Below the pieces are notes generated by a model. It was given only the letters and a program-made list of their open reading frames with translations. It searched no databases and had not been told where the DNA came from. Shown one piece after another: positions 57,188-64,000 of a DNA stretch of 64,000 bases. Position 1 is the stretch's first letter. Every line of letters begins with the position of its first letter. Origin of the DNA: RI-153 sp963721725 (GTDB taxonomy: Bacteria; Chloroflexota; Anaerolineae; Caldilineales; Caldilineaceae); assembly GCA_963721725.1 (NCBI GenBank), contig CAVRLX010000007.1, positions 124,001 to 188,000 of the forward strand. Reading direction: 5' to 3'. Both the position numbers and the translations under genes were made by a program.

Positions 57188-57212
57188 ACTACAAAGCGCT
57201 CCTCAGATGTAA

Positions 57213-57296
57213 CGATACAGGTGCGACGCACTCGCCGGAGTCGATTGGTCTTGAAAAGATTGTGTGGCGAGTGCGTCGCACCCTAGATCTGTATCG
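57213..57296. repeat. REPIN-like GTGCGACGCAC element, copy 5
   Basis: CGATACAGGTGCGACGCACT at the left and its inverse ending in CTAGATCTGTATCG at the right, with GATTGGTCTTGAAAAGATTG between. It lies between convergent lexA and esterase genes. Confidence 0.85.
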
Positions 57297-57312
57297 TCAC
57301 CCGCAGATTACC

Positions 57313-57980
57313 CTACTTCTCCACCTTCCCCAGCGCCTCCACCACAAAAGGATAGATCGTCTCCACCACCACGGCGTAGCCTTCGGCGGTGGGATGGACA
57401 AAATCCGGCTGGTTGAGAGCGGGATTTCCGCCCACGCCCTCCAAGAAAAAGGGAATCAAAAGCGTATCGTGCCGTTCGGCTACAGCCGGATAGAGTTCTC
57501 GAAAGGCTGTTGTGTATTCCACACCCATGTTCTGCACGATCTCCATCCCCGCCAGCACCACCACTGCCCCTGCATCCTGAAATTTTGCCACAAGCTGATC
57601 TATATTTTGCTCGGTGACCGCCGGATCGACACCGCGCAGCCCGTCGTTGCCGCCTGTCGCCAGGATCACCACATCGGGCTGAAGACCTAAGACCCAATCT
57701 GCGCGTGCCAGCGCGCCGCTGCTCGTCTCGCCGCTGTTGCCGGCGTTAATTACCGTCACGGCGTAGCCCTCGGCTTGAAGTTTGCGCGCCAACTGGGCCG
57801 GGTAAGCCATCTCTGCATCCACGCCCAAGCCCTCGGTCAGGCTATCGCCCATTGCCACAATGCGGATTGGGTCCACTGTGGGCGCGCTGAGTGGCGTTGC
57901 CGTGGGCGGGTGGTGTTGCCACAGCCCGCCAGCAGCACAAGCGCCGGGAGCATCATCAGCCAGCCAAAGAGACGGTCCAT
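57313..57980 (-). CDS. SGNH-family lipase/esterase lipoprotein (frameshifted)
   Basis: About 222 residues. The ATG at 57980 begins a lipoprotein signal (MDRLFGWLMMLPALVLLAGC) whose frame is lost near 57915; after one indel the protein continues VDPIRIVAMGDSLTEGLGVD. SGNH blocks are present: GDSLTEG with the nucleophile Ser, NAGNSGETSSG, VVILATGGNDGLRG, and PDFVHPTAEGYAVVVETIYP with the catalytic Asp-His. It resembles TesA-type arylesterase/lysophospholipase, exported and lipid-anchored. Its start overlaps the stop of the next upstream gene (TAATG). Confidence 0.85.
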
Positions 57981-58369
57981 TACTTTTTCTTTCGTTTGGC
58001 TTCTGCGTTTGCCACGTTCTCGGCCACGCGGAAGGCCACAATTTTACGGATCAACGCATAGGGGATGGGCTGATTCAGGGGAAACTGCACCGACCCTTTG
58101 CCGCTGGCATAGCCGGCCAGATCCTCTTTGAATGCCTCAAGGCCCGTAGGCACTGGGTAAAAGCCAATATGATTTTTGAATGCGCCAAAATGGACCAAGT
58201 TGCCCTTGAGCATAAAGGTGGGCATTTGATATTTAATCGTCTCTTCTGCGCCGGGAGCCGCCTCGCCAATGGTCGCGCGAATCTTTTCTAAAATCTCTTG
58301 CACGTTTTCGGGAAAGCGCGCCATGTATTCATCAATCGTCTTGGGTGCTGTCTGTTCTGTTTTAGTCAT
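57980..58369 (-). CDS. DUF1801-family protein
   Basis: A 129-residue protein with the DUF1801 fold (YdhG/frataxin-like): KTIDEYMARFPENVQEILEK, IRATIGEAAPGAEETIKYQM, PTFMLKGNLVHFGAFKNHIG, FYPVPTGLEAFKEDLAGYAS, and GSVQFPLNQPIPYALIRKIV. Function uncertain; some members are described as iron chaperones. Its start overlaps the next upstream gene's stop (ATGA), so three minus-strand genes are coupled. Confidence 0.88.
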   Translation of the reverse strand: MTKTEQTAPKTIDEYMARFPENVQEILEKIRATIGEAAPGAEETIKYQMPTFMLKGNLVHFGAFKNHIGFYPVPTGLEAFKEDLAGYASGKGSVQFPLNQPIPYALIRKIVAFRVAENVANAEAKRKKK

Positions 58370-59280
58370 CTTTCTTCCTTTGTATCCGCAATTACCTGCT
58401 CAATGGCATACCGTGCAATGTCCGCGAGGACAGGATCGGTATCCTGATAATAGGGAAGGGCAACCAGCCCAAAGGTGAGTGCCCAGCCGCGCCCGCGCAT
58501 CCATGTTGCGTCATCTACAGCCAGTGCCTTCCGAAAGACCTCGCGGCTTGGGGCGGTAAAGAGATTCCAGGCCACCATTAGGTCACAGGCCGGATCACCC
58601 ACACCCAGACAGCCAAAGTCAATCACAGCACGCAGCCGCCCATCCACCGCCAGCAGATTACCCGATTGGAGATCGCCGTGAATCCACACAGATGGCCCAT
58701 CCCAAACGGGAGCGTGCAGGGCAGCTTCCCAGACGGCGGTGGCAGCCTGGGTAGCGATCTGTCCGTGGAGGGCAGCTATGGCGGCGCGGGTTGCTTCATC
58801 GCGCTGAGCCAGTGGCTCGCCGCGAGTGGAGTTGCTTGCCCCAGGATGTGGCCCACCAGTAGTATCAATGCGCTGCAATGCAATGATAAACTGCGCTAGA
58901 TCTGCGGCGGCCTGATCGTGATCAGCGAGCCGCTGAAGGGTGGCATTTTCCCCCGCCAGCCACGGATACACGGCCCACGGCCACGGGTAACCCTCTCCTG
59001 GCTTCCCCACCGCCAGCGGCACAGGCACAGACAGGGGCAGGTGCGCGGCCAGTTTCGGCAGCCATTGGCGCTCTTTGTCCACTTGGCCCACGGCCCACTT
59101 AATACGGGGCAGGCGCACGACCTTATCATCCCCCAGTCGGTAGAGCGCGTTGTCCGTCCCCGCCGACGGAACCGCCGCCAAGGGTAGATTCGCCCAGCGT
59201 GGAAACTGGGCCGAAAGCAGCCGCGCTACCAACGCCTTGTCTATGTCCACTTCGTCGGCGTGCATTTTTGCAGCAGCCAT
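58366..59280 (-). CDS. Aminoglycoside phosphotransferase-family kinase
   Basis: A 304-residue APH-fold kinase. The N-lobe has NALYRLGDDKVVRLPRIKWA with the ATP Lys-like strand and hinge WAVYPWLAGENATL. The catalytic loop is VWIHGDLQSGNLLAVDGRLR (HGD..N) and the metal-binding loop is AVIDFGCLGVGDPACDLMVA. Substrates of this family include aminoglycosides, macrolides and small metabolites; no subtype can be assigned. The start at 59280 or the in-frame ATG at 59265 are both possible. It is followed by overlapping small genes. Confidence 0.85.
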   Translation of the reverse strand: MAAAKMHADEVDIDKALVARLLSAQFPRWANLPLAAVPSAGTDNALYRLGDDKVVRLPRIKWAVGQVDKERQWLPKLAAHLPLSVPVPLAVGKPGEGYPWPWAVYPWLAGENATLQRLADHDQAAADLAQFIIALQRIDTTGGPHPGASNSTRGEPLAQRDEATRAAIAALHGQIATQAATAVWEAALHAPVWDGPSVWIHGDLQSGNLLAVDGRLRAVIDFGCLGVGDPACDLMVAWNLFTAPSREVFRKALAVDDATWMRGRGWALTFGLVALPYYQDTDPVLADIARYAIEQVIADTKEER

Positions 59281-59332
59281 CGAATGCTCACTCCCTGAAC
59301 GGTGCTAAGCCATTCTATCTGGTGGAGGCGAT

Positions 59333-59824
59333 TTAATCACGCACGGTATCAAAGTAGGTCCACCCATCGAGATCTGGGGGCTGGATGCCCAACTCGGTCA
59401 GAATCACCATGATCTGGGCGCGGTGTTCGGTGGCGTGGTTGATGGCCTGTGTCAAAATGATGCTCTTGGGCACAGCGCGCAGCGTGTCGTCATCCCACGG
59501 GATCTGAACTGTGTCGCTTGCCTGCACCTTTGACGCCCACTCGATTAGGCCACTGCCACTTGTGCGTAATAGATCGGCCATTTCGACGAAGGTCAAGGGA
59601 GGTATACCATCTGGGAAATGGAGGCGTTCACCAGTGCTGATGCGCGAAAAGTAGGACTGTTCCGAGCGGACAATGTGCTGCCATGTTTTATAGATGGATC
59701 CATACGCGCCCGACATACTGGCATCTAATTGTTCTGCGGTCAATTCAGCGCACTGTTCCAACAGGCGCAGATCGGCCCATAGATGATGCTGAAATAGAGT
59801 GGTGAAGGGATCAGTCGGTTTCAT
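59333..59824 (-). CDS. DinB/YfiT-family metalloenzyme 1
   Basis: A 163-residue four-helix bundle. Metal ligands expected from the family: His in LFQHHLWADLRLLEQC, His in YKTWQHIVRSEQSYFSRI, and His in ILTQAINHATEHRAQIMVIL. Such proteins include thiol S-transferases (bacillithiol, mycothiol) and are common in antibiotic-resistance-like clusters. It lies 11 nt downstream of the adenylyltransferase gene, probably in the same transcript. Confidence 0.88.
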   Translation of the reverse strand: MKPTDPFTTLFQHHLWADLRLLEQCAELTAEQLDASMSGAYGSIYKTWQHIVRSEQSYFSRISTGERLHFPDGIPPLTFVEMADLLRTSGSGLIEWASKVQASDTVQIPWDDDTLRAVPKSIILTQAINHATEHRAQIMVILTELGIQPPDLDGWTYFDTVRD

Positions 59825-59835
59825 GACTCTCCTTT

Positions 59836-60743
59836 TTAAGAAGTTTTCTCTTGGTTTGTAGATGCGGCCAACTGCTGAATCGAAGCAACATAAGCGTTAA
59901 CATGTTGATGCAATTCGTCGGGGTATTCATAGCCAAGCGCCGCGCCCACCTCCAGCGCCACTTGGCGAAAGACGGCCATTGTCTGCGCCAGCGCTCCCCA
60001 GTTGTCCGCGATGTCTGCGCCAGCATAACAGCGTTCTATCCCCGCCCACAGTTCGGCGGGCAACCGTTTCTTCAGACCTTTGCCCAAATTTCCCACAGGC
60101 AATGACCATCCTTCGGCAACGCCCACCCGCCATTCAAGCAACTGTCGCAGGTAAACATGCTTCATATCATAGTCCAGACACCATTTGGCAGGCAAGAGTT
60201 CATCGCGCCAGAGACATTTGGCAACATAGGGCGCGTCGGTCAAAAAATCGTTGACAAAGGTCTGATAGTCGTCTTGGGAGGGTGGCGTGGGCAGATAGGC
60301 CCGGCCTGTAGGCGGGGCGCAGATCGGCAGTGAGGCCGTCTTTGTCCAGCAGCACACGATAGCCTGCGTCTAACTCGGCATCGAACGCCGGCGCAGCCAT
60401 GATCTGTTGGAAAAGGTCAACCGGCCACAGCGTGAAGTCAATTTTCAGACCATCCGCATATTGGGTCACGTTGCCAGACTGCTTAATGCCATACAGCGGG
60501 TCGGGCTGCACGGCATCCCAATAGACCACAAGCACCTCGCCAAAATCGCTTAGCCAGGTGCGATCCGCCACAAAGGGCTGAAGATCTTGCACAATCAGAA
60601 TCACGTCATAGTCGGAGAGGGCATCAACCGAGCGCGCCAGGGATAGCCCGTGTGCTGGTCAGCAGCATGGCACGGATCAGCGGGTGCGTCGTCGCCCAGT
60701 GGATAAGGGTGGGGGTAAAATCAAGGGATGGCTGGAAAGACAT
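59836..60743 (-). CDS. AadE-type streptomycin adenylyltransferase family (two frameshifts)
   Basis: About 302 residues across three frames. MSFQPSLDFTPTLIHWATTH, then LLTSTRAIPGARSVDALSDY-like sequence (nucleotidyltransferase S/TRA...D.LSDYD motif, joined over an indel near 60645), DVILIVQDLQPFVADRTWLS, GEVLVVYWDAVQPDPLYGIK, DGLKIDFTLWPVDLFQQIMA (third acidic residue), and after a shift near 60315 the helical C-domain (YVAKCLWRDELLPAKWCLDY, HVYLRQLLEWRVGVAEGWSL, VNAYVASIQQLA). This is the ANT(6)/AadE family that adenylylates streptomycin; in environmental genomes the substrate is often unknown. Confidence 0.82.
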
Positions 60744-60755
60744 AGATCGGCCAAA

Positions 60756-61204
60756 TTACCCCTTGGCCATGTTGGCAACGATCTTCTCAATGCGCCGTTC
60801 GCGTGTCTCTTGGGCTTTGGCGGACTCTACTTGCCGTACATGCTTTTGCGCGCTGAATACGATAATGCCTCGAACGCAGCGGTTGCGACCGGCTGATCAG
60901 CCAATGCTGCCGCCAGATCCGCTGGAACCTCCACCGTGCGTGGTTCAGTGTCAAGTTTAAGGGTGACTTCCACTGCATCACCCGCCTGGACACCCGCAGC
61001 GTTTCGGTGTTCGGCGCTCAGTGGGATCATAAAGGCACCGCCCATCACAGCAACGGTTGTTCGATAGCTGTACCCATTTAAGGTCACTTTGACGGCTGGT
61101 TTCTTGCCGTTACCCAAGACTGCAATAGTTTCCGCTGGGACCTGTAGTCCCGTAGCGCTCTTTTCCTGGTCTTTCAAAACGGTGGTTGCAAATGTCGTTT
61201 TCAT
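60756..61204 (-). CDS. DUF1905/YdeI-type protein (frameshifted)
   Basis: About 149 residues. The N-terminal DUF1905 beta-barrel reads KTTFATTVLKDQEKSATGLQ, VPAETIAVLGNGKKPAVKVT, YRTTVAVMGGAFMIPLSAEH, VQAGDAVEVTLKLDTEPRTV. The C-terminal OmdA-like helical part resumes in a second frame after an indel near 60845 (HVRQVESAKAQETRERRIEK, IVANMAKG). Members are called bacteriocin-protection or YdeI/OmpD-associated proteins; the biochemical role is unknown. It is 13 nt upstream of the adenylyltransferase gene. Confidence 0.82.
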
Positions 61205-61260
61205 AAACGTTACCTCGTCATGTGTAGAGGGGGTGCGTGAATATCAAAGATAGATGCCAA

Positions 61261-61467
61261 CTACGGGCGATCGGGCGGCTCACCCGACTCACACTTTTTA
61301 CAAAACAAGGGTTGCCCAAGCATGGCAGCACGCCCCGATTCTGTTATCACCCAAGGCCTCTCCTGCCATGGTGGGGTATGCCGAACATGCTGAAAGTGAC
61401 CACACACAAGTTCGGCAACCCAGTGCTTCTCTTCGTCTAAATGGAAGCCGATCATGGGCTGTTTCAT
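61261..61467 (-). CDS. DUF3565-family small protein
   Basis: A 68-residue protein that matches the DUF3565 pattern almost throughout: MIGFHLDEEKHWVAELVCGH, FQHVRHTPPWQERPWVITES, RAAMLGQPLFCKKC. Conserved His and Cys (CGH..H, CKKC) suggest metal binding. It starts 7 nt after the DinB gene that precedes it, so the two are co-transcribed. Confidence 0.85.
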   Translation of the reverse strand: MKQPMIGFHLDEEKHWVAELVCGHFQHVRHTPPWQERPWVITESGRAAMLGQPLFCKKCESGEPPDRP

Positions 61468-61473
61468 AAACAA

Positions 61474-61965
61474 TTACAAATTGTCATAGACAAAGAAGAT
61501 GTAATCTTGGGGAGGAGTCCTGTTGCCCAAATCGTTGAGCAATCGGAGAAGTTGGGCGCGGTGATCGGTGCCGTGATTCGCCACATGCAGAAGCACCTGC
61601 CACACGAGCAGGTCTTTGTCCTCTTCGGGGTCTACTATCGGCTTGTCAAACAACATCTCATCGCCCAGATCGGCAAGATAATCGCTCATCTTTTGCTCCA
61701 CGCTGTCCCAGTGTGCGCGAATGCTTTCCCGGTCATCAACTTTCGCGGGGGGAAGGGGTGTTGCGGGTTCGATGCCGCGCAGTTCGCTGAACCACACATC
61801 ATCGGCGCTGATCAGATGGAGAAGTTGTTCGCGAACAGATCCATACGAATAGCCCACAGCCTGCGTGAACTGTTCATAAGAGAGTTGCGAGACACACAGA
61901 TCCCAGATCTTGCGGTTTTCCGCGAAGTGATAGGCATAGAAATGACGAAACGCATTTGCATTCAT
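61474..61965 (-). CDS. DinB/YfiT-family metalloenzyme 2
   Basis: A 163-residue DinB-type four-helix bundle, only distantly similar to the one at 59333. Candidate metal ligands: His in FRHFYAYHFAENRKIWDLCV, His in SVREQLLHLISADDVWFSEL, and His in WQVLLHVANHGTDHRAQLLR. It begins the DUF3565 pair. Two DinB proteins in one small-gene cluster suggests a thiol-dependent detoxification theme. Confidence 0.88.
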   Translation of the reverse strand: MNANAFRHFYAYHFAENRKIWDLCVSQLSYEQFTQAVGYSYGSVREQLLHLISADDVWFSELRGIEPATPLPPAKVDDRESIRAHWDSVEQKMSDYLADLGDEMLFDKPIVDPEEDKDLLVWQVLLHVANHGTDHRAQLLRLLNDLGNRTPPQDYIFFVYDNL

Positions 61966-62041
61966 GGAATAACTCCAATAATCGGCTTTTTGTGCTTTGC
62001 TGTTGGCTCAAATGGACGGGGTGCAGCGTTGGGCCGCGTTT

Positions 62042-62389
62042 TTAAAATATTCCGAAAGCGCGCAACACAGCAAACAAAACGCCAGCGGCGATAACAATAA
62101 GCCAGATGTTGCCGATCAGCCACGCCAGAGGTCCAACCTTATACCCCAAGGACTCCAATTTGGCTTTGAGTTGGCCCACCGTGGGTTCGGTCAGCGTGCT
62201 ATCGTCGGGGAAAACCAGGGTCGGCACGCTCTCATTGCCATGATTAATCGCGCGCACATGGGCGGCGGCAGCACTGTCTCGGTGAATGTCAATATACTCA
62301 AACTCGACCTTTGCTTGTGACAATAACCCTTTGACAGGACCCACTGCCGGGCAGGCTGGGTGACCGTATACTGTAATGACTTTTGTCAT
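62042..62389 (-). CDS. Glutaredoxin-like protein with C-terminal membrane helix
   Basis: A 115-residue protein: thioredoxin-fold glutaredoxin core (KVITVYGHPACPAVGPVKGL, EFEYIDIHRDSAAAAHVRAI, NHGNESVPTLVFPDDSTLTE with cis-Pro, PTVGQLKAKLESLGY) followed by one transmembrane helix (LAWLIGNIWLIVIAAGVLFA). The active site is CPAV, so only one Cys, as in monothiol types. The membrane tail is unusual for glutaredoxins and suggests action at the membrane surface. ATG at 62389. Confidence 0.82.
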   Translation of the reverse strand: MTKVITVYGHPACPAVGPVKGLLSQAKVEFEYIDIHRDSAAAAHVRAINHGNESVPTLVFPDDSTLTEPTVGQLKAKLESLGYKVGPLAWLIGNIWLIVIAAGVLFAVLRAFGIF

Positions 62390-62490
62390 CTTGTTGTCTT
62401 TCAACTTGGGAAAGTGGTTCACCCTTGCAGAATGAGTTGGGTGAGGAACGTTCAGCACAACTCAGGGTTGTTATGCGGCCAGATTGGAGA

Positions 62491-62938
62491 TCATTCCAAA
62501 CGTTTGAGGGTTTGCTCGTCCGGCTTTCCATCAAAATATTTCTCAAGCACTTGGGCAAATACTGTGTCCGAACTGACCGCGGCAAACAAGGTTATAGACG
62601 ATTTCAGCTTCATGTCATCGGGCGACCCAAAAATATCCCAGACGGAGCGATCTTCAATGGCTAACACTGTTTTGGCACATTCAACCAGCCTCCGCCCCAA
62701 AAGGGGGTGATCCAGATATTGGCGCGCTTCGTCAAGGCTTTGGATGGCATAACGCTTTGACATGGCGCTGTGGCCTAACCCTGTGATCTGTGGAAAGATG
62801 AACCACATCCAATGGGTCCGCTTTCGTCCGTTTTGTAACTCGGTGAGTACGGTTTGGTAGATGGGATTCTGTGCCTCGACAAAGCGCTGTAAATGGAAGG
62901 GATCTGGGTCGTTATGGTCGTGTTGGAATGAATGTCAT
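62491..62938 (-). CDS. DUF1810-family protein (frameshifted near the start)
   Basis: About 148 residues. After MTFIPT and an indel near 62915, the protein reads NDPDPFHLQRFVEAQNPIYQ, TVLTELQNGRKRTHWMWFIF, PQITGLGHSAMSKRYAIQSL, ARQYLDHPLLGRRLVECAKT, SVWDIFGSPDDMKLKSSITL, the full DUF1810 pattern. The family is related to NADAR-type ADP-ribosyl-processing folds; its role is not established. The ATG at 62938 has AAGGAG. It is the first gene of the minus-strand small-gene cluster. Confidence 0.85.
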
Positions 62939-63516
62939 AAACGTCTCCTTGTGATCAACTCTTTTGGATTGCACACCCTCTTGAACCATGCTTGCCTCCC
63001 ATCGTAAGTGTCCAGGGCTTTATCCACTCATATCCATCTCATTGTTCGGATTTGCCGATGTCGCCTGGGATAACGCCATATAAACAATTGAGCAAGGGCC
63101 ACTTGCTCAGTATATCGCTCGTGGTCAATCTAGAGAATTTATTTGCAGTGCAAACTGCCACTGAAAGGACATCTGGGGATGCATTCTACCAAGCTTAATC
63201 TGCGTTTGCAGGAGCGACACTCTCTGATCTCTAGACCATTATTTTTTGTCCATGCGTTGAGAACACTGCGGTCGTCAGAGGCAACTTTCGCATAAGATGT
63301 GCTGATAACACCTTACCCATTCCAAGGTGATAGCAGCCACCCCTATGCAAAATCATCCCACCCCTTCCCCGCTTAATGTTTCCTTGTTCACTCTCATTGA
63401 GATAGAAACCATCGGGGTGTTGTACAAGCCACTTCTTGACAGTTTGCATCTTCTGCCTGAGTTCGAAACTCCTCTACCATTTATCTCCTTCGTTACTGCA
63501 ATCCCTGGCTATCCCC
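62939..63516. other. 578-nt gap with no secure gene
   Basis: The only frame worth mention is 63231-63449 on the minus strand (listed separately). No hairpin, repeat-family copy or clear promoter was seen. Confidence 0.4.
63231..63449 (-). CDS. Doubtful small hypothetical protein
   Basis: A 72-codon open frame (MQTVKKWLVQHPDGFYLNES, then GGMILHRGGCYHLGMG) with a weak AGGCAG upstream. The composition is plausible for a protein, but no family is recognised. It may be a fragment of a larger gene. Confidence 0.25.
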   Translation of the reverse strand: MQTVKKWLVQHPDGFYLNESEQGNIKRGRGGMILHRGGCYHLGMGKVLSAHLMRKLPLTTAVFSTHGQKIMV

Positions 63517-64000
63517 CTACGCCGTGACCTTCTCCTGTGCCCACAGCGCCTTGAGCACGTTGCCCGGCGACATGGGCAGTTCGGTCATGCGGATGCCGGT
63601 GGCGTTGGCAATGGCATTGGCGACGGCGGCGGCGGGCGGCACGATGGGCACTTCGCCTACACCGCGCACGCCAAACGGATGACCGGGGTTGTGGACCTCC
63701 ACCAGCACGGTCTCAATCATAGGCATATCATAGGCCGTGGGCATACGATAGTCCAGCAGGCTGGCGTTGAGCAGATGTCCCTTGTCGTTGTAGACATACT
63801 CCTCGTTGATGGCCCAGCCGATGCCCTGCACCACGCCACCCTGGATCTGCCCTTCCACATAGCTGGGATGAATCGCCTTGCCCACATCCTGCACAGCCGT
63901 GTAGCGCAAGATCTGCACCTTGCCGGTTTCCACATCCACTTCCACATCCACAATGTGGGTGGCGAAGCCCGGCCCCGCCCCTTGCGGCCGCATAGATACA
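63517..64000 (-). CDS. Xanthine dehydrogenase-family molybdopterin-binding subunit, C-terminal part
   Basis: The last 160 residues of a molybdenum hydroxylase large subunit; the gene continues beyond the window edge. GPGFATHIVDVEVDVETGKV, YTAVQDVGKAIHPSYVEGQI, QGGVVQGIGWAINEEYVYND, DYRMPTAYDMPMIETVLVEV and HPFGVRGVGEVPIVPPAAAV are canonical, including the active-site Glu in GVGE. Such enzymes hydroxylate purines, aldehydes or N-heterocycles; substrate not predictable from this part. Confidence 0.93.
   Translation of the reverse strand, partial: VSMRPQGAGPGFATHIVDVEVDVETGKVQILRYTAVQDVGKAIHPSYVEGQIQGGVVQGIGWAINEEYVYNDKGHLLNASLLDYRMPTAYDMPMIETVLVEVHNPGHPFGVRGVGEVPIVPPAAAVANAIANATGIRMTELPMSPGNVLKALWAQEKVTA

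Overview
This is 64 kb of GC-rich bacterial DNA. The gene content fits a Chloroflexota of the Anaerolineae/Caldilinea type, for example a very large BTAD/AAA regulator, DUF5666 and beta-helix surface proteins, heptamer repeats between genes, and a four-helix-bundle gene inside an ABC operon. The taxonomy is an inference. I saw no rRNA, tRNA, CRISPR array or replication origin.

Layout. 0-5.2 kb: secreted and surface proteins, including two right-handed beta-helix proteins. 5.4-10.7 kb: an oxidative sugar-acid cluster (RraA-like aldolase, FAH-family protein, aldehyde dehydrogenase, enolase-superfamily dehydratase) that resembles a Weimberg-type route to 2-oxoglutarate, interleaved with a BrnTA toxin-antitoxin pair and followed by a second, decayed one. 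11.6-16.2 kb: a 1534-residue regulator. 16.6-20 kb: a repeat lipoprotein, a HigBA module with a clear promoter and operator, a coiled-coil membrane protein and rsmD. 20.2-24.9 kb: two polytopic glycosyltransferase-like proteins. 25.0-30.0 kb: a REP-associated tyrosine transposase (RAYT) beside a decayed Eco57I-like restriction/methylation gene; palindromes of one family sit inside both coding regions. 30.5-41.2 kb: secreted proteins, a P450, dnaJ/grpE, an RCK-type channel, a cupin and a possible eCIS cargo protein. 41.5-47.6 kb: a liv-type branched-chain amino acid ABC operon. 47.6-57.1 kb: housekeeping and stress genes (dITPase, PRPP synthetase, bactofilin, Tpx, PlsY, catalase, aquaporin, beta-CASP nuclease, DapF, LexA). 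57.3-63 kb: a minus-strand run of small detoxification or resistance-like genes. The window ends inside a molybdopterin hydroxylase gene.

Two things stand out. First, intergenic spaces hold several families of short palindromic elements: an 83-86 bp REPIN-like element (five full copies), a family of 63-68 bp elements built from two inverted copies of a 13-nt odd palindrome, and the RAYT-linked 28-bp palindromes, which also occur in frame within genes. Second, at least fifteen otherwise intact genes are broken by single-base indels. This is more likely uncorrected long-read error than biology, so most are annotated as one CDS with the frameshift noted. The restriction/methylation gene and the second BrnT toxin carry damage that looks real.
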